A stretch of DNA of 64,000 nucleotides from CAZMNY01 sp964567745 (GCA_964567745.1 CAZMNY010000001.1:62001-126000); one strand, 5' to 3'. Counted from the first letter of the stretch, positions 8,765 through 18,345 are shown. Notes: a model not told the origin generated them from the letters alone. Program-made: numbers and translations.

Positions 8765-10029
8765 TTATCGCGGATAACTTCGTACCGGAAATCGCCGCCA
8801 CTTCGTTCCGCACGATGGAGCACGCCCGGCGGTGGATTGAGCGAGGCCACGACGTGACGGTCGTGACCTGCGTCCCCAATTGGCCGCACGGACGCCCCTT
8901 CGAGGGCTACGAAAATAAACTCTATCAAGAAGAGACGATCGACGGAGTTCGTGTCATTCGTTTGTGGTCGTACATGTCGTCCAACAAGGGATTCTTCAAG
9001 CGGACGCTCGACTACGTCAGCTTCATGGTTTCCGTCGTGCTGCAATGCTGGCGGTTCCCCAAGGCCGACATTATCCACGCAACGTCGCCTCAGTTTTTTG
9101 CCGCCGTGGCTGGCTATTGCGTCTCACTGCTTCGCTGGCGTCCTTGGATTTTTGAACTGCGGGACCTATGGCCCGACAGCATCAAAGCGGTTGGCGCCTC
9201 GGATGGCCTGCTGATTACGTTGCTCGAAAAACTCGAACTGTTTCTCTACCGCCGATCCAATCGGGTGATCGCGTTGACCGAGGCCTTTCGCCAAAACCTG
9301 ATCGATCGCAATATCGACGCAGACAAGATCGATGTCGTCACCAACGGAGTCGACATGAATGCTATCCGACCCGACGTTGACGGCTCGGAGGCTCGCCGCA
9401 AACTAGGCGCCGCGGAAGGTCAAGTCCTGGCGGCTTACATCGGAACGACCGGAATGGCTCACGGACTGGAAACCGTTTTGGACGCCGCTGAAAAATGCCG
9501 CGACGACCAGACGATTCATTTCGCCATAATGGGCGAAGGCGCAAGACGCGAGTCGCTTGAGCAACGCGCTGCGGAATTGAATTTGCCCAACATCACATTC
9601 TCGGATCGAGTGCCCCACGATCAAGTGCCACAGTACTTAGCGGCCGTCGACATCCCGATCATTCACCTCCGGCCGGACCCAGTGTTTCGCACCGTAATCC
9701 CGTCCAAGTTGTTTGAGTTTATGGCGATGCGAAAGCCGGTGCTGATGGCCGTGGAAGGCGAAGTCGCGGGAATCGTCGATTCGACCGACTGCGGCGTCTG
9801 CACCGCACCGGGCAACGCCGAGCAGATGGTGAGCGCCATTCGCAGTCTCGCGCGTGACCCTCAGCGCCGCGACGAGATGGGTAACAACGGGTATCGAGCC
9901 GCATTGTGGCGATACCGTCGTGAAATCAAAGCAGACGAGGCGTTGCTCTCGCTGCAACTCGCCAGCGGCCAGGCCGAAAAGACGCAAGAGGAATCGGCCG
10001 ACCGTAAGACAAGTTCAAAAGCTGCCTAG
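8752..10029 (+). CDS. glycosyltransferase family 4, WbuB-like
   Basis: A 425-residue GT-B fold enzyme. The N-terminal half starts MHILVIADNFVPEIAATSFR, with VTCVPNWPHGRPFEGYENK and a DIIHATSPQFFAAVAGY block, the pattern of WbuB aminosugar transferases. The C-terminal half has AAYIGTTGMAHGLETVL, an EG-x-R site (IMGEGARRESLE) and the donor-binding PSKLFEFMAMRKPVLMA. It should transfer a nucleotide-activated sugar to a lipid-linked acceptor on the cytoplasmic face of the inner membrane. The ATG overlaps the heparinase-family stop by 13 bases, making it the last gene of the operon. Its stop codon TAG (10027-10029) lies in the terminal inverted repeat of a small element that begins at 10026. Confidence 0.88.
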   Translation: MHILVIADNFVPEIAATSFRTMEHARRWIERGHDVTVVTCVPNWPHGRPFEGYENKLYQEETIDGVRVIRLWSYMSSNKGFFKRTLDYVSFMVSVVLQCWRFPKADIIHATSPQFFAAVAGYCVSLLRWRPWIFELRDLWPDSIKAVGASDGLLITLLEKLELFLYRRSNRVIALTEAFRQNLIDRNIDADKIDVVTNGVDMNAIRPDVDGSEARRKLGAAEGQVLAAYIGTTGMAHGLETVLDAAEKCRDDQTIHFAIMGEGARRESLEQRAAELNLPNITFSDRVPHDQVPQYLAAVDIPIIHLRPDPVFRTVIPSKLFEFMAMRKPVLMAVEGEVAGIVDSTDCGVCTAPGNAEQMVSAIRSLARDPQRRDEMGNNGYRAALWRYRREIKADEALLSLQLASGQAEKTQEESADRKTSSKAA

Positions 10030-10133
10030 TGCCGCGTTACGCCTTAGTTTTAGGGTGGCGCACCCGATTCGCCGTGGCGGGCGTTGACCAAACGAATTGT
10101 CGATCCCAATTCCAAGCTGTAACACAGCACTAG
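10026..10133. mobile_element. 108-bp MITE-like element with imperfect terminal inverted repeats
   Basis: The first 22 bases (10026-10047, starting CTAGTGCCGCGTTAC) and the reverse complement of the last 22 (10112-10133, starting CTAGTGCTGTGTTAC) agree at 17 of 22 positions. The inside has no reading frame but contains a further small palindrome, GGGTGGCGCACCC (10053-10065). Both ends start with CTAG. It is small, non-coding and lies between a gene stop and a pseudogene, as expected of a non-autonomous transposable element or a folded intergenic repeat. The preceding gene borrows its stop codon from the left end. No second copy was found in the window. Confidence 0.55.
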
Positions 10134-10219
10134 GACTTGCGACGGGTTGGCCATTTCGCCAAGATCGTCACTGCCAGGCATTTGGTCACGAACCGCGATT
10201 GGTGGAGCTAAGACTGCCC

Positions 10220-10660
10220 ATGGAAACCAGTGAAGCGCAAGTAAAACCTCCGAATTGGTTTTGAATTGTCAGTCTCCTAGCCTTGCTTTGGAACATCCTC
10301 GGGCTAGCCGCCTTTGGCGTGCGAGTCAGTCTGAGCGACTCGGCGATCGCGTCGATGGAGCCTGAGGTCCAAGCGATCTAAGAGAACGAGCCGGGTTGGG
10401 TGATGATCGCGTTCGGAGCGGCGACGATTGGCGGCGTCTTGGGGTGCCTGCTGCTCTTGATGCGCAAGTCGTTGGTATTCCCGGTTCTCATCGTCTCGCT
10501 GCTTGGCGTGCTGGCTCAAATGGCCTACATGTTCTTCCTCAGCAATGTCTTTGAGGTGCAGGGCAAGGCTTCCATGGTGATGCCAATCATGATCACCCTG
10601 ACCGCCATGGGGCTCGTTTGGTTTAGCCGCGTCTCAACCCAACAACGTTGGCTCGTGTAA
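10220..10660 (+). pseudogene. small four-helix membrane protein broken by two nonsense codons
   Basis: Reading from ATG 10220 gives METSEAQVKPPNWF, then TGA (10262-10264), then IVSLLALLWNILGLAAFGV, continuing to TAA (10379-10381), then ENEPGWVMIAFGAATIGGVL and a long hydrophobic tail to TAA at 10658-10660. The one frame is 146 codons long with four hydrophobic segments and no frameshift. From memory, small membrane proteins often annotated as sugar transporters read WFWxVSxLALLWN and YExxPAWV at these sites, so the stops replace Trp (TGG to TGA) and Tyr (TAT/TAC to TAA). Only the last 86 codons (from 10400) remain a normal ORF. The rest of the frame is well preserved, so inactivation looks recent. 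Confidence 0.7.
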
Positions 10661-10927
10661 CGCCGTATCGCTCGGCGAGTCGTTACAAATGCAGACGGAA
10701 GGAAGCCGAGTGAGGGGAGACGTTCTGCCTCGATTGTCGGCCTTGCCTGCGGCGGCGGGTTAAATGAATTCGTTTTCAAACTCAACTCTCCGCGTGAACC
10801 CCTTTCCTAGCATACCGACGTCGTCACTCCTCTCGCAGGTTTTCTGCGCAAGCTGGATAGATTCTTACCGTTAATACGTGGCGAAACTATCGTCGAAGGA
10901 AGTCAATCGCACTTGCCTTATCCGCGT
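10661..10927. other. intergenic region between convergent units
   Basis: No gene is supported here. It holds GCCTGCGGCGGCGGGTTAAA near 10745-10764, which recurs with one change near 25174-25193, so part of it belongs to a dispersed intergenic repeat. No clear terminator with a U-run was seen for either flanking transcript. Confidence 0.4.
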
Positions 10928-13591
10928 TTAGCGACGCGGTTGGCCGGTCGATGGGTCGAGGTTGCCGACTTGCTTGGATGTGAGACGGAGGCGATTGACT
11001 TCGGCGAGTTGGGCGCGGAGCCCCTTGTCGCTCGGTCTGCGTTGGAGGCACCATTGCAGTGCCTCGATCGCCTCGTCGTACTTTTCGGTGTCGGCCAAGC
11101 GGAGCCCCAAATCGCGCCGAATCGTGACATCTCGAGGCGCGAGCAAAGCTGCTTTTCGAACGCAGCGAATGGCCTCGTCAAGATGTCCGATTTCAGCAAA
11201 GACTGAGTGGGCGTATTGCAAGTTCTTCGAGGCGTGGGCCTTCGGCTGATCTGCCGCCAAACGCTCCAGCTCGGCTGCGTAGGCAACGCCGACCGTTTCC
11301 ATGCCGACGGGATTGCGGGTGCTTCGATAGAAGCCGTAGAGCGTCTTGAGCCCCTGGTAGTTCGGCTCGAACGTCTGCAGCATCTGCTCGGGTCCGAGCG
11401 CGTAGCCAAACAGACCAATGACCTGAAGTTGTAAGCGAGGCTCTTGGTTGAACACCGTCTTGAGCAAGACTTGGGCCTCTTCGCCATTGCCTCGAGCCGC
11501 CGCTTCGATGCCTGCCGTGAGTAGAACCATGCTGTTTTGCGGTCGGACAAGTCGCGCTTGTTTGATGAGCGACGAGGCGGTTTCAGGTCCGTAACCTTCG
11601 AGAAACACAAGGTCGGACAAGTGACAATAGGCTTCCCCATACATGGGGCAGTTTCTCAGCGCGAGACGAGAATGCTTTATGGCGTCGTCCAAGTCGCGAC
11701 GGTTCTCGCCCATGGCCCTGGTCAGCCAGGCTTCTTGCTCTTCCTTGGACTTGAATTGAGACGCGTAGGCCGCATCGCGAAACTGAGACAGTGGCATCGC
11801 ATTGTCCGCTGAAAGTTGATTAATCTCGAAACGCCTTTGCAGCAGCCCCGCCAGTCTGGCGTGCGCCCGAGCGAAATCGGGTTGGATCTCGGTGACTCGC
11901 TTGAGGTGCTTTAGCATCCGATCGATATTTCGCACGGCGAGCGGATCAACGGCGCCGACTTCTTGTTCGGACTGTGCGTGATTGAATTCATTGCTCCGCA
12001 ACGACAGGTCGAGATAGGCCTGCCAGTGCGGGAAAGCTCGTAACGGCGCCACTCCCTGATGAATCATCACGACCGCCAGGCAAGCGGCGGCAACGGCGGC
12101 GCCCATCCAGGCATGTTGTGGCGCGGTAACGCTTCGACTGGAGGACGACAAGCCAATTCTGCCGGCGCGGCAAACGACTGCGAGCAGTAGAAGCGCCATC
12201 GAAACGCAAGCGGGAACGCACCAGATAAAGTCGTAGACGGAATGAACGAGTGAGGCGGTCAGACCGGACGCGCAGGCAGCGGTGCAGAGCCACGCGGCTT
12301 TGCGATCGCGATCGCCCATTAACGAGCGGCCGACCCAGAACAGGCCGAGCAATATAGCCGCACCGAGCAGCAGAATGCCGGCCCAACCCATTTCAAGCCA
12401 GATCTGCACGTAGCCGTTCTCAGCATGGCTCATTTCTTGTTGCAAATGTCGGTCGAGAAAAGTGCGATAGACTTCCCGGTGGGTTCCCGAGCCGACGCCG
12501 AGCGCCGAGAACGCCTGCCCACCCTTAAGGTCGGCGGCCCAAATCGTCCGGCGTAGATGGGAGTTGTCAAGCTGCTCGATCCCACCTGTCAATGTCGCCA
12601 GTTCATCCGAGACGCGCTGGTAACTATGCAGCGCGATGCCGATAGCCGAGACTGCCAGGCAAGCGCCGGCAATGGCCAGCGAGCGCGCGTCGACGAGTCG
12701 TTTGACGAGGCAAATCGCGCCGGTCACAACAACGGCGACCGCGACGCTAATCGCCGCACCTCGCGAAAATGTCAACATGGCGCCGAACAAGCACGAAGCC
12801 AACAAGATGGGAGCAACAAACCGGCCGATGATATCAACGCGATCGCTTTGGTCGCGGCGTCGCGAACGACTTGCGTCCCGCTTTGATTGTCCCGCCCAAG
12901 CGGCGTGAACCCATATCAACAGCGGACCAATGCCCAATGCTGCAAAGTGCCCGAAGTGATTCGGATTCGGGAATGCGCCTCGCGCGCCGACGGTGTGGGT
13001 GAACACCGTGAAATCGAGAAAGGGAAGCGTATTGTTCTTCAGGCCGAACATCTGGACGATTGCCAGAATGCTATAGCCGCCGGCCGAGCACCCGACCCAT
13101 TTCACTAGTCGCTTCGCATCGTCAAACGTGCGGATGCTCTGCACAGCCACAGTGAAAAACATCGCGTAGGCCACCAGCAACATTAGAGCGGATCGCGTCG
13201 ACTCGGGATCAAGCGAAATCTGACTCCATTGTCCCAGCCCCAGTTGCACGCCCGACTCGCTTGTCCACAGCGGAAGCAACTGTGATAACTCCGGCGAGAT
13301 TCTTGCCAACCATGACGACGGCAGGGGAAGCAGTTGAATCGACACGATGGTGATTGCCGCGGCCCACAACCATTCGGCGCCGCTTAGGTAAAACTTGTGT
13401 CGACCCACGGAGATTTGTCGAGAGATCCAGAGTACGAACGTGATCGCGCACAGCGAAACGAAGACAAACTGCCCGATGGCGTGGCGTCCGGACATGAATA
13501 GCGGCGCTGCAAAGACAATCGCACCGAGGCCGAACTCGACGCCGCGAGACAGGAATGCAGTTGTGCTCGACTTCGAAGAGTCTCGATTCAT
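10928..13591 (-). CDS. O-antigen ligase/polymerase-family membrane protein fused to TPR repeats
   Basis: The 887-residue product has about twelve hydrophobic segments in its first 520 residues, including the Wzy_C-type periplasmic loop around residues 340-400 with LGVGSGTHREVY and HAENGYVQIWLEMGW. The remaining third (about 560-880) is helical repeat with TPR character (ARAHARLAGLL, AYCHLSDLVF, APRDVTIRRDLGLRLADTEKYDEA). Wzy/WaaL-type proteins polymerise lipid-linked repeat units or transfer the chain to an acceptor. A C-terminal periplasmic TPR could position a partner protein. It follows the Wzz/BY-kinase gene by 116 bases on the same strand, giving the order export lipoprotein, kinase, polymerase. 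Confidence 0.85.
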   Translation of the reverse strand: MNRDSSKSSTTAFLSRGVEFGLGAIVFAAPLFMSGRHAIGQFVFVSLCAITFVLWISRQISVGRHKFYLSGAEWLWAAAITIVSIQLLPLPSSWLARISPELSQLLPLWTSESGVQLGLGQWSQISLDPESTRSALMLLVAYAMFFTVAVQSIRTFDDAKRLVKWVGCSAGGYSILAIVQMFGLKNNTLPFLDFTVFTHTVGARGAFPNPNHFGHFAALGIGPLLIWVHAAWAGQSKRDASRSRRRDQSDRVDIIGRFVAPILLASCLFGAMLTFSRGAAISVAVAVVVTGAICLVKRLVDARSLAIAGACLAVSAIGIALHSYQRVSDELATLTGGIEQLDNSHLRRTIWAADLKGGQAFSALGVGSGTHREVYRTFLDRHLQQEMSHAENGYVQIWLEMGWAGILLLGAAILLGLFWVGRSLMGDRDRKAAWLCTAACASGLTASLVHSVYDFIWCVPACVSMALLLLAVVCRAGRIGLSSSSRSVTAPQHAWMGAAVAAACLAVVMIHQGVAPLRAFPHWQAYLDLSLRSNEFNHAQSEQEVGAVDPLAVRNIDRMLKHLKRVTEIQPDFARAHARLAGLLQRRFEINQLSADNAMPLSQFRDAAYASQFKSKEEQEAWLTRAMGENRRDLDDAIKHSRLALRNCPMYGEAYCHLSDLVFLEGYGPETASSLIKQARLVRPQNSMVLLTAGIEAAARGNGEEAQVLLKTVFNQEPRLQLQVIGLFGYALGPEQMLQTFEPNYQGLKTLYGFYRSTRNPVGMETVGVAYAAELERLAADQPKAHASKNLQYAHSVFAEIGHLDEAIRCVRKAALLAPRDVTIRRDLGLRLADTEKYDEAIEALQWCLQRRPSDKGLRAQLAEVNRLRLTSKQVGNLDPSTGQPRR

Positions 13592-13707
13592 GGCTTACCC
13601 TTCATGTTGATCGCTGTCGGCCATCGCGGCCTGGCGACGCGTCGCAGACGACGCGCCGCTGACAGCCTCCGCGCCATTATTTCTCTGTCCTAATACGCCT
13701 GAAGAAC

Positions 13708-16149
13708 CTACGCCGCGCGGCGCCGAACGGCGGGATTTCCGCCCGGCGTATCGGTGCGATTCGATGAGCGAACTATCGGAGAAGAGATGGAAACCGTTTG
13801 TGGTTGTTCCGATTCGACTGTTGGTTTGACCCGTGGCTGGCTGACGACTAGAGGCGCCGCGACTTGCTCGTGCACGTCGTCGACATCGACTTCGGCGTTG
13901 CCAGTGTGGTCGTTGTCGTCGAGCCCATAGCCTTGCTCGCCGTAGCCATAGCCGTAGCCGTAGCCATAACCGTAATAGCCGTTGTCTTTCTCCGAGCTGA
14001 TACGGTTGGCAACGATGCCGAGCAGGTTGACATGCATCGAACGCAAGTGTTCGACGGCGCGGAGCACCAAACGGCGGTGGTTCTTTTCAGGCTGAACGAC
14101 GAGCATCACACCGTCGGTCAGTCGAGACACAACGGCGGCGTCGCTGGCGGCCATGACCGGAGGACAATCGACGAGGACTTGATCGTATTCGGTCTCCGCC
14201 CAGGCGATCAGTTCCGCCAGTCGGCCATTGCTCAAGAGTTCCGCTGGATCGGACGGTTTGGGACCGCAGGGAATGATATCGAGCCCTTCGACTCCAGACG
14301 CTCGCACGAAACTTGTGGCCGTCTGGGCCACGTCGTCCTTCAAACGCAATAGCTGCGAAACGCCGGCGCCGCGGCGCATGGCGAACAGCTTGGTGAGTCC
14401 GGGACGGCGCAAGTCGCAGTCGATCACAATGGTTCGCCGGCCGGCCTGAGCATAGGAGACAGCAAGGTTCGCCAGTACCGTGGTCTTGCCATCTCCGGGC
14501 TCCGAGCTCGTCACCGCGATCCGTTGAATGTCCTCTTGGGCCAGGGCAAGCGCCGTGCGAAGGGTTCGAAACGCTTCGCTCTCCACAGCGGCGGAAGCAG
14601 CGTGAACCTGAATCGCATCGAGACCCGTCTCGGCCGTGACGTTGAGTTTGCGAACCATGGCCAAGACTTGCACGCCGAGCTGATCTCGCAATTCTTCCGG
14701 CGAACGGAATCGGTCGTCGAGCAGATCTTTGATGTACACGATCGCGGCGCCGGCGCAACACCCCATCACGATACTGACAAAGGCCACGATCAGTTTCACT
14801 GGCGAGACCGGCGCATCGTTTGCCTTTGAGTCGGTCACGGGCGTCACGCGGACATCTGTCGAGTCCTCTTTGATTTGGATCTTATTAATGCGTTCGACGA
14901 GTGTGTCGAAGAGGCTATTCATTTGCCTCCATTCGCGTTCGACGATGGCCAGCATTTCGACGTCGTCACCAAATTTGACTGCAACCGCCTCGGCTTCGGC
15001 GTAGCGTTCGCGCAGACCCGATTCATGTTTCCAGGTCTTGTTTAAATCCTCCTCGAGCAACGCGATCAAAGTCGGTCCGAGTTGTCGGGCCTGAACTTCG
15101 CTTAACTTTCCGTCGAGCTCCCGCTGGTAGTTGGCCAAGAAGGCTTCGTTGCGTTGGATGCTTGACTGGATTTCGATAATGGTCGGGTTGTTAGGACCAT
15201 AAGCGCGGCTCAGCTTCGCGAGTTCGGCACGTGAGTCGTTGAGTTGGCGTTCGATGTCGGTTGCTGACTTTTGAAAAAATTCGTTCAGCCCAAGCGCACC
15301 GCTTAGCATCTGACGACCTAGGTCGGGATCGACATCGAATAGGTGTTTTCGCATGTCTGCGCCGGTCCGATGGGCTTCGCGGACCGATGCGAGAGTCGCC
15401 TGCAGACGAATCCGCTCCTTCTGCACTTCAACCATATTCTTGCTGATGTCGATCGCCGTCTGGACGGCCGGATGAATCAGTTGCGATCCGTCCTTGACGT
15501 CCAAAACTCGGACTCGCCGTCGAGTTTCAATCAACTGCTGTTGTTTGGCGGCCAACTTGCTTTCGATTTCAAGACGCTCTCTCTCCAAGCTCTTGACCAT
15601 TTCAAGAGAGACACTTTTATGATTTTCGGCCATGAATCCCAAGTAGGCGTCGACGACGGCACCCAAGATGGCTTCAGCGCTCTCGGGACTGCTCGCGCGA
15701 TAGTTCAGGTCGATAATCTGAGTACGGCGAAATCCGCGCGCCGTCAGATTCTTGCGAATCACATCGGGCCACTTCTCAAACGGATATTCTTCGAAGTCGA
15801 CTTGCAGCTCTGGCGGCGCGTCGCGCAATGCCTCAGCCGCTTTGCTCAAGACGACCGCTTTGGTGATCAGCAGTTCTTGAGTTGGGATCAGTGAATCGGC
15901 CGCTTGATTACCTGTAACGTTGACGTTCCAACCATCGGTGCCGGTCGATTCAACCAGCAGCGATGCGGTCGCTTCATAGACTCGAGCTGCGGTGAAGTAG
16001 TATGCGGCGCCAATACCACAACTGACGGTCATGCACCCTACGACAACCCACACTTGCGCTCGAAGCATTCTAATGAAACGCATAGCCATGTGGATCGCGT
16101 CGGTGGGCGTTTGCACAACAGAGACGGAGGCATTCGGCAGTGTTGTCAT
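13708..16149 (-). CDS. Wzz chain-length regulator fused to a BY-type tyrosine autokinase
   Basis: The 813-residue protein has an N-terminal Wzz domain with a first membrane helix (about 34-56), a long periplasmic coiled coil (about 190-440), a second helix near 455-477, and a cytoplasmic kinase with Walker A SEPGDGKTT, Walker A' VIDCDLRRPG and Walker B VLVDCPPV. The C-terminal tyrosine cluster is unusually regular (YYGYGYGYGYGYGEQGYG). These kinases autophosphorylate the cluster and control chain length with Wza and Wzy partners; the cognate phosphatase is probably the CpsB-type gene at 20170. ATG 16149 is preferred because the protein then begins MTTLPNASVSVV; GTG 16212, directly after the upstream stop, is the alternative. 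Confidence 0.9.
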   Translation of the reverse strand: MTTLPNASVSVVQTPTDAIHMAMRFIRMLRAQVWVVVGCMTVSCGIGAAYYFTAARVYEATASLLVESTGTDGWNVNVTGNQAADSLIPTQELLITKAVVLSKAAEALRDAPPELQVDFEEYPFEKWPDVIRKNLTARGFRRTQIIDLNYRASSPESAEAILGAVVDAYLGFMAENHKSVSLEMVKSLERERLEIESKLAAKQQQLIETRRRVRVLDVKDGSQLIHPAVQTAIDISKNMVEVQKERIRLQATLASVREAHRTGADMRKHLFDVDPDLGRQMLSGALGLNEFFQKSATDIERQLNDSRAELAKLSRAYGPNNPTIIEIQSSIQRNEAFLANYQRELDGKLSEVQARQLGPTLIALLEEDLNKTWKHESGLRERYAEAEAVAVKFGDDVEMLAIVEREWRQMNSLFDTLVERINKIQIKEDSTDVRVTPVTDSKANDAPVSPVKLIVAFVSIVMGCCAGAAIVYIKDLLDDRFRSPEELRDQLGVQVLAMVRKLNVTAETGLDAIQVHAASAAVESEAFRTLRTALALAQEDIQRIAVTSSEPGDGKTTVLANLAVSYAQAGRRTIVIDCDLRRPGLTKLFAMRRGAGVSQLLRLKDDVAQTATSFVRASGVEGLDIIPCGPKPSDPAELLSNGRLAELIAWAETEYDQVLVDCPPVMAASDAAVVSRLTDGVMLVVQPEKNHRRLVLRAVEHLRSMHVNLLGIVANRISSEKDNGYYGYGYGYGYGYGEQGYGLDDNDHTGNAEVDVDDVHEQVAAPLVVSQPRVKPTVESEQPQTVSISSPIVRSSNRTDTPGGNPAVRRRAA
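13938..13981 (-). repeat. hexanucleotide microsatellite encoding the Tyr-Gly kinase tail
   Basis: On the coding strand, units of the form GGCTAC/GGCTAT/GGTTAT repeat about seven times in frame and encode alternating Tyr and Gly. A change in unit number would lengthen or shorten the autophosphorylation cluster without breaking the frame. Confidence 0.7.
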
Positions 16150-16212
16150 TGCATTCGATTTTCTTGAGTGGTTGCGATTCGGAGCGGGGGGGAACCGCTG
16201 ACGGAGCGTCAC

Positions 16213-17268
16213 TTACAGTCCTGGGACCGCAGCGGAGAAGCCGAAGCCGACGAAGTCTCGAACGGTGCCGACCACGAAAGTCAGCGCGGTCTCTTCGACG
16301 CTAATCACGTCGCCCGGTGCGAGCAGAATATTGGCGGACCCGCCTGATTTCGCCCTCGCCACGGAAGCTTCAATCACGATCGGTTCGGGGCGATTCGGCA
16401 ATCGTCGGATGATATGCACCTTGTCGGCGAGCTGCAGAGTTCGTTCGCCCGCGAGCGCGAGCGCCTCGAGCAGTCGGTACTCGTGATCAGGTTCCATCTC
16501 AAATTGATTGGGCTTACGCACCAGCCCAATCACCTGAAACGTCCGCAGCGGCTTCTTGAGGACGGTAACTGTGGCGCCATCCTCCAGCATGATGTTCGGG
16601 CTTCGTCCGTGAGCGACATCAGCCAAGTTGACCATCGCGGTCCTTCCTTGAGCGGTGCTATAGGATGCCGGAACAACTCGCCCTTGAGGGTTAGGCACCG
16701 GGTGCCTGACCTCGACATTCAGCCCCGCATCTTTGCTCAACCCCTTGGCTTTCATGAGCGCTGCCAACAAGTTGGAGTTCACGGCGGGGACGTCATAGAC
16801 TCCCTCTTCCTCAACAGCGCCGGTCACTGTCACACGCCTTGTGTGGCGGGCGGCCAAGCCGACTGAGACGGTGGGATTGACGTACATGCCTCGGTGAATT
16901 CCTTCGCTTCGAATGGCGTTTTCGGCTTGGGGAAATCGCAATCCCCCCAACTGCAATTGACCGATGATGGGGACGTCGGCCGAGCCGTTGTCGTTGACGC
17001 GAACCAACCACGGCGCGGGCGGCTTGTCTTCGACGCCCGTTGCAATCACAACGGCGAGCGAATCGCCCGGGTAGACCACGTCCGATGGCGCCCATGCCCC
17101 GGTCAGACGCCCAAGCGGAAGGCGGTCGGCGCCCTGGGTGACCTGCGCTTGCATGTCGAGCGGCAGCCGCGAAGCTGATATTTTGTTTTGCGCGCAGCCG
17201 CTCGCCAGTGAGAGACTGACAACCGCGAGAAGAAGCCAAACCATTCGCTGCGGTCTCGCGCCCGACAT
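16213..17268 (-). CDS. Wza-type polysaccharide export lipoprotein with SLBB domains
   Basis: Starting at ATG 17268 the 351-residue product opens MSGARPQRMVWLLLAVV and has a lipobox LASGC with Cys25, so it is an exported lipoprotein. The polysaccharide export domain follows (about 70-160: YPGDSLAVVIATG, ADVPIIGQLQLGGL, GMYVNPTVSVGL), then SLBB-like segments (VTVTGAVEEEGVYDVP and FQVIGLVRKPNQFEM) and a C-terminal hydrophobic end. Such proteins form the outer-membrane channel for polysaccharide. An in-frame start at 17409 would add 47 residues ahead of the signal sequence and is less likely. The gene ends one base before the alternative GTG start of the kinase gene, so the two are co-transcribed. 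Confidence 0.88.
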   Translation of the reverse strand: MSGARPQRMVWLLLAVVSLSLASGCAQNKISASRLPLDMQAQVTQGADRLPLGRLTGAWAPSDVVYPGDSLAVVIATGVEDKPPAPWLVRVNDNGSADVPIIGQLQLGGLRFPQAENAIRSEGIHRGMYVNPTVSVGLAARHTRRVTVTGAVEEEGVYDVPAVNSNLLAALMKAKGLSKDAGLNVEVRHPVPNPQGRVVPASYSTAQGRTAMVNLADVAHGRSPNIMLEDGATVTVLKKPLRTFQVIGLVRKPNQFEMEPDHEYRLLEALALAGERTLQLADKVHIIRRLPNRPEPIVIEASVARAKSGGSANILLAPGDVISVEETALTFVVGTVRDFVGFGFSAAVPGL

Positions 17269-17507
17269 ATCGTCACCGCTCAAGCACGCACATCTTGTTG
17301 GGCGGATGGCAGGTTCGAGAAACAAGCACTCGTCTGACTTGCCAGATTTCTTGGGAGAGTTCCGCCCCGAATTCGTAGCTACTTCCATCGATTGCACCGG
17401 TCGTTGCATCTTTTGTTCGATCAGTTGGCGACGAGCAGAGCGGCGAGCCGGGTTGTGTGACGGCCGTACTCTACTCAGTCAGTCCACAGCATCTATTGCT
17501 TGTGAGA

Positions 17508-18044
17508 CTAAGGACTCGCTGTTCCGCTATCAGAGTTGTTGATGATGATCGGAATCGCGATGGCCATCGCGATGGCGAGCCCGATCACTGCCGGGTTCGT
17601 AAACAAATGGGAAATCGGGTGTTGACCACGGACCGTCTTGCCGTCCGAGACGAGCAAGATGCCGTCGTGAGCGGCTGGCGGAGCCGTTTGGTTTTTCCAG
17701 CATCGAACCGGGACCGCTCCGCCGTGCGTGACGATTTGGTGCGAACCGCCGCGAACATTGGAGAAGCGAAACGCGCCGTTGCGGTCACTCGAAGCAGTCG
17801 CGACCGTTCGACCTCGGTGAACCAGCTGCAACGACATCTTCTCGACCGGGTGTCCCGCGGGATTCAAGACTTGCCCAACCAACTCGCCGCTCGGCGAAAG
17901 TTGGACGTCAAGCGCCGTGGTATGTGACTGGCCGCTCGTGGCGAGGCCACTCGCGTCCGCAGCCAACAGATAGTGCGGCGGAAGAATGAAAGATAGGGTG
18001 GCTGCGAAGGCCAAAACAACCTGAATCCGTCCTCGACGTTTCAT
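17508..18044 (-). CDS. small exported protein with carboxypeptidase-regulatory-like domain, paralog 1
   Basis: A 178-residue protein with a signal peptide (KRRGRIQVVLAFAATLSFIL, ending near LLAADA), a central beta domain of the carboxypeptidase regulatory-like type (about 50-110: GELVGQVLNPAGHPVEK, then DRNGAFRFSNVRGGSHQIV) and a C-terminal hydrophobic helix (about 150-170, PAVIGLAIAMAIAIPIII). It shares the order signal, beta domain, Trp-x(5)-APPxA, LLV, hydrophobic tail with the two genes at 18414 and 19164. TTGGAGTGG lies just upstream of the ATG. The protein is probably tethered to a membrane with its beta domain outside. Function is unknown; its location between export genes and the phosphatase suggests a role with the polysaccharide. 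Confidence 0.8.
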   Translation of the reverse strand: MKRRGRIQVVLAFAATLSFILPPHYLLAADASGLATSGQSHTTALDVQLSPSGELVGQVLNPAGHPVEKMSLQLVHRGRTVATASSDRNGAFRFSNVRGGSHQIVTHGGAVPVRCWKNQTAPPAAHDGILLVSDGKTVRGQHPISHLFTNPAVIGLAIAMAIAIPIIINNSDSGTASP

Positions 18045-18345
18045 TATTCCACTCCAATTCAGCGCTTTTTGTTTGTGTGACTAGGTCGTGGCCAAAATGA
18101 CAGCGTGCTGGGCGGTTCGCCGCAGTCCGAACGCGGCGCGAACGCAGCCCTTGGCGCGAAGCGGCGGGATGTTAGTAGAAATGGCGGTTCGGCAAAAGGG
18201 CAAAGAGACCCGCCGATGGATGCACCACGGCCAAGATGTGCGCGTCGCCGCGTCTTGCCCAACTTGCCTTGCCGGCGACGCCCAACTCGAAGAACCTCAA
18301 TATTGGGCTGCGTTTCATACGGAGCGAGAGGCGGAGTGCGCGCAC

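Noticed and set aside
10220..10660. TGA read as Trp by a variant genetic code
   Set aside because: Several neighbouring genes end in TGA, and TAA also interrupts the frame, so a code change cannot explain it.
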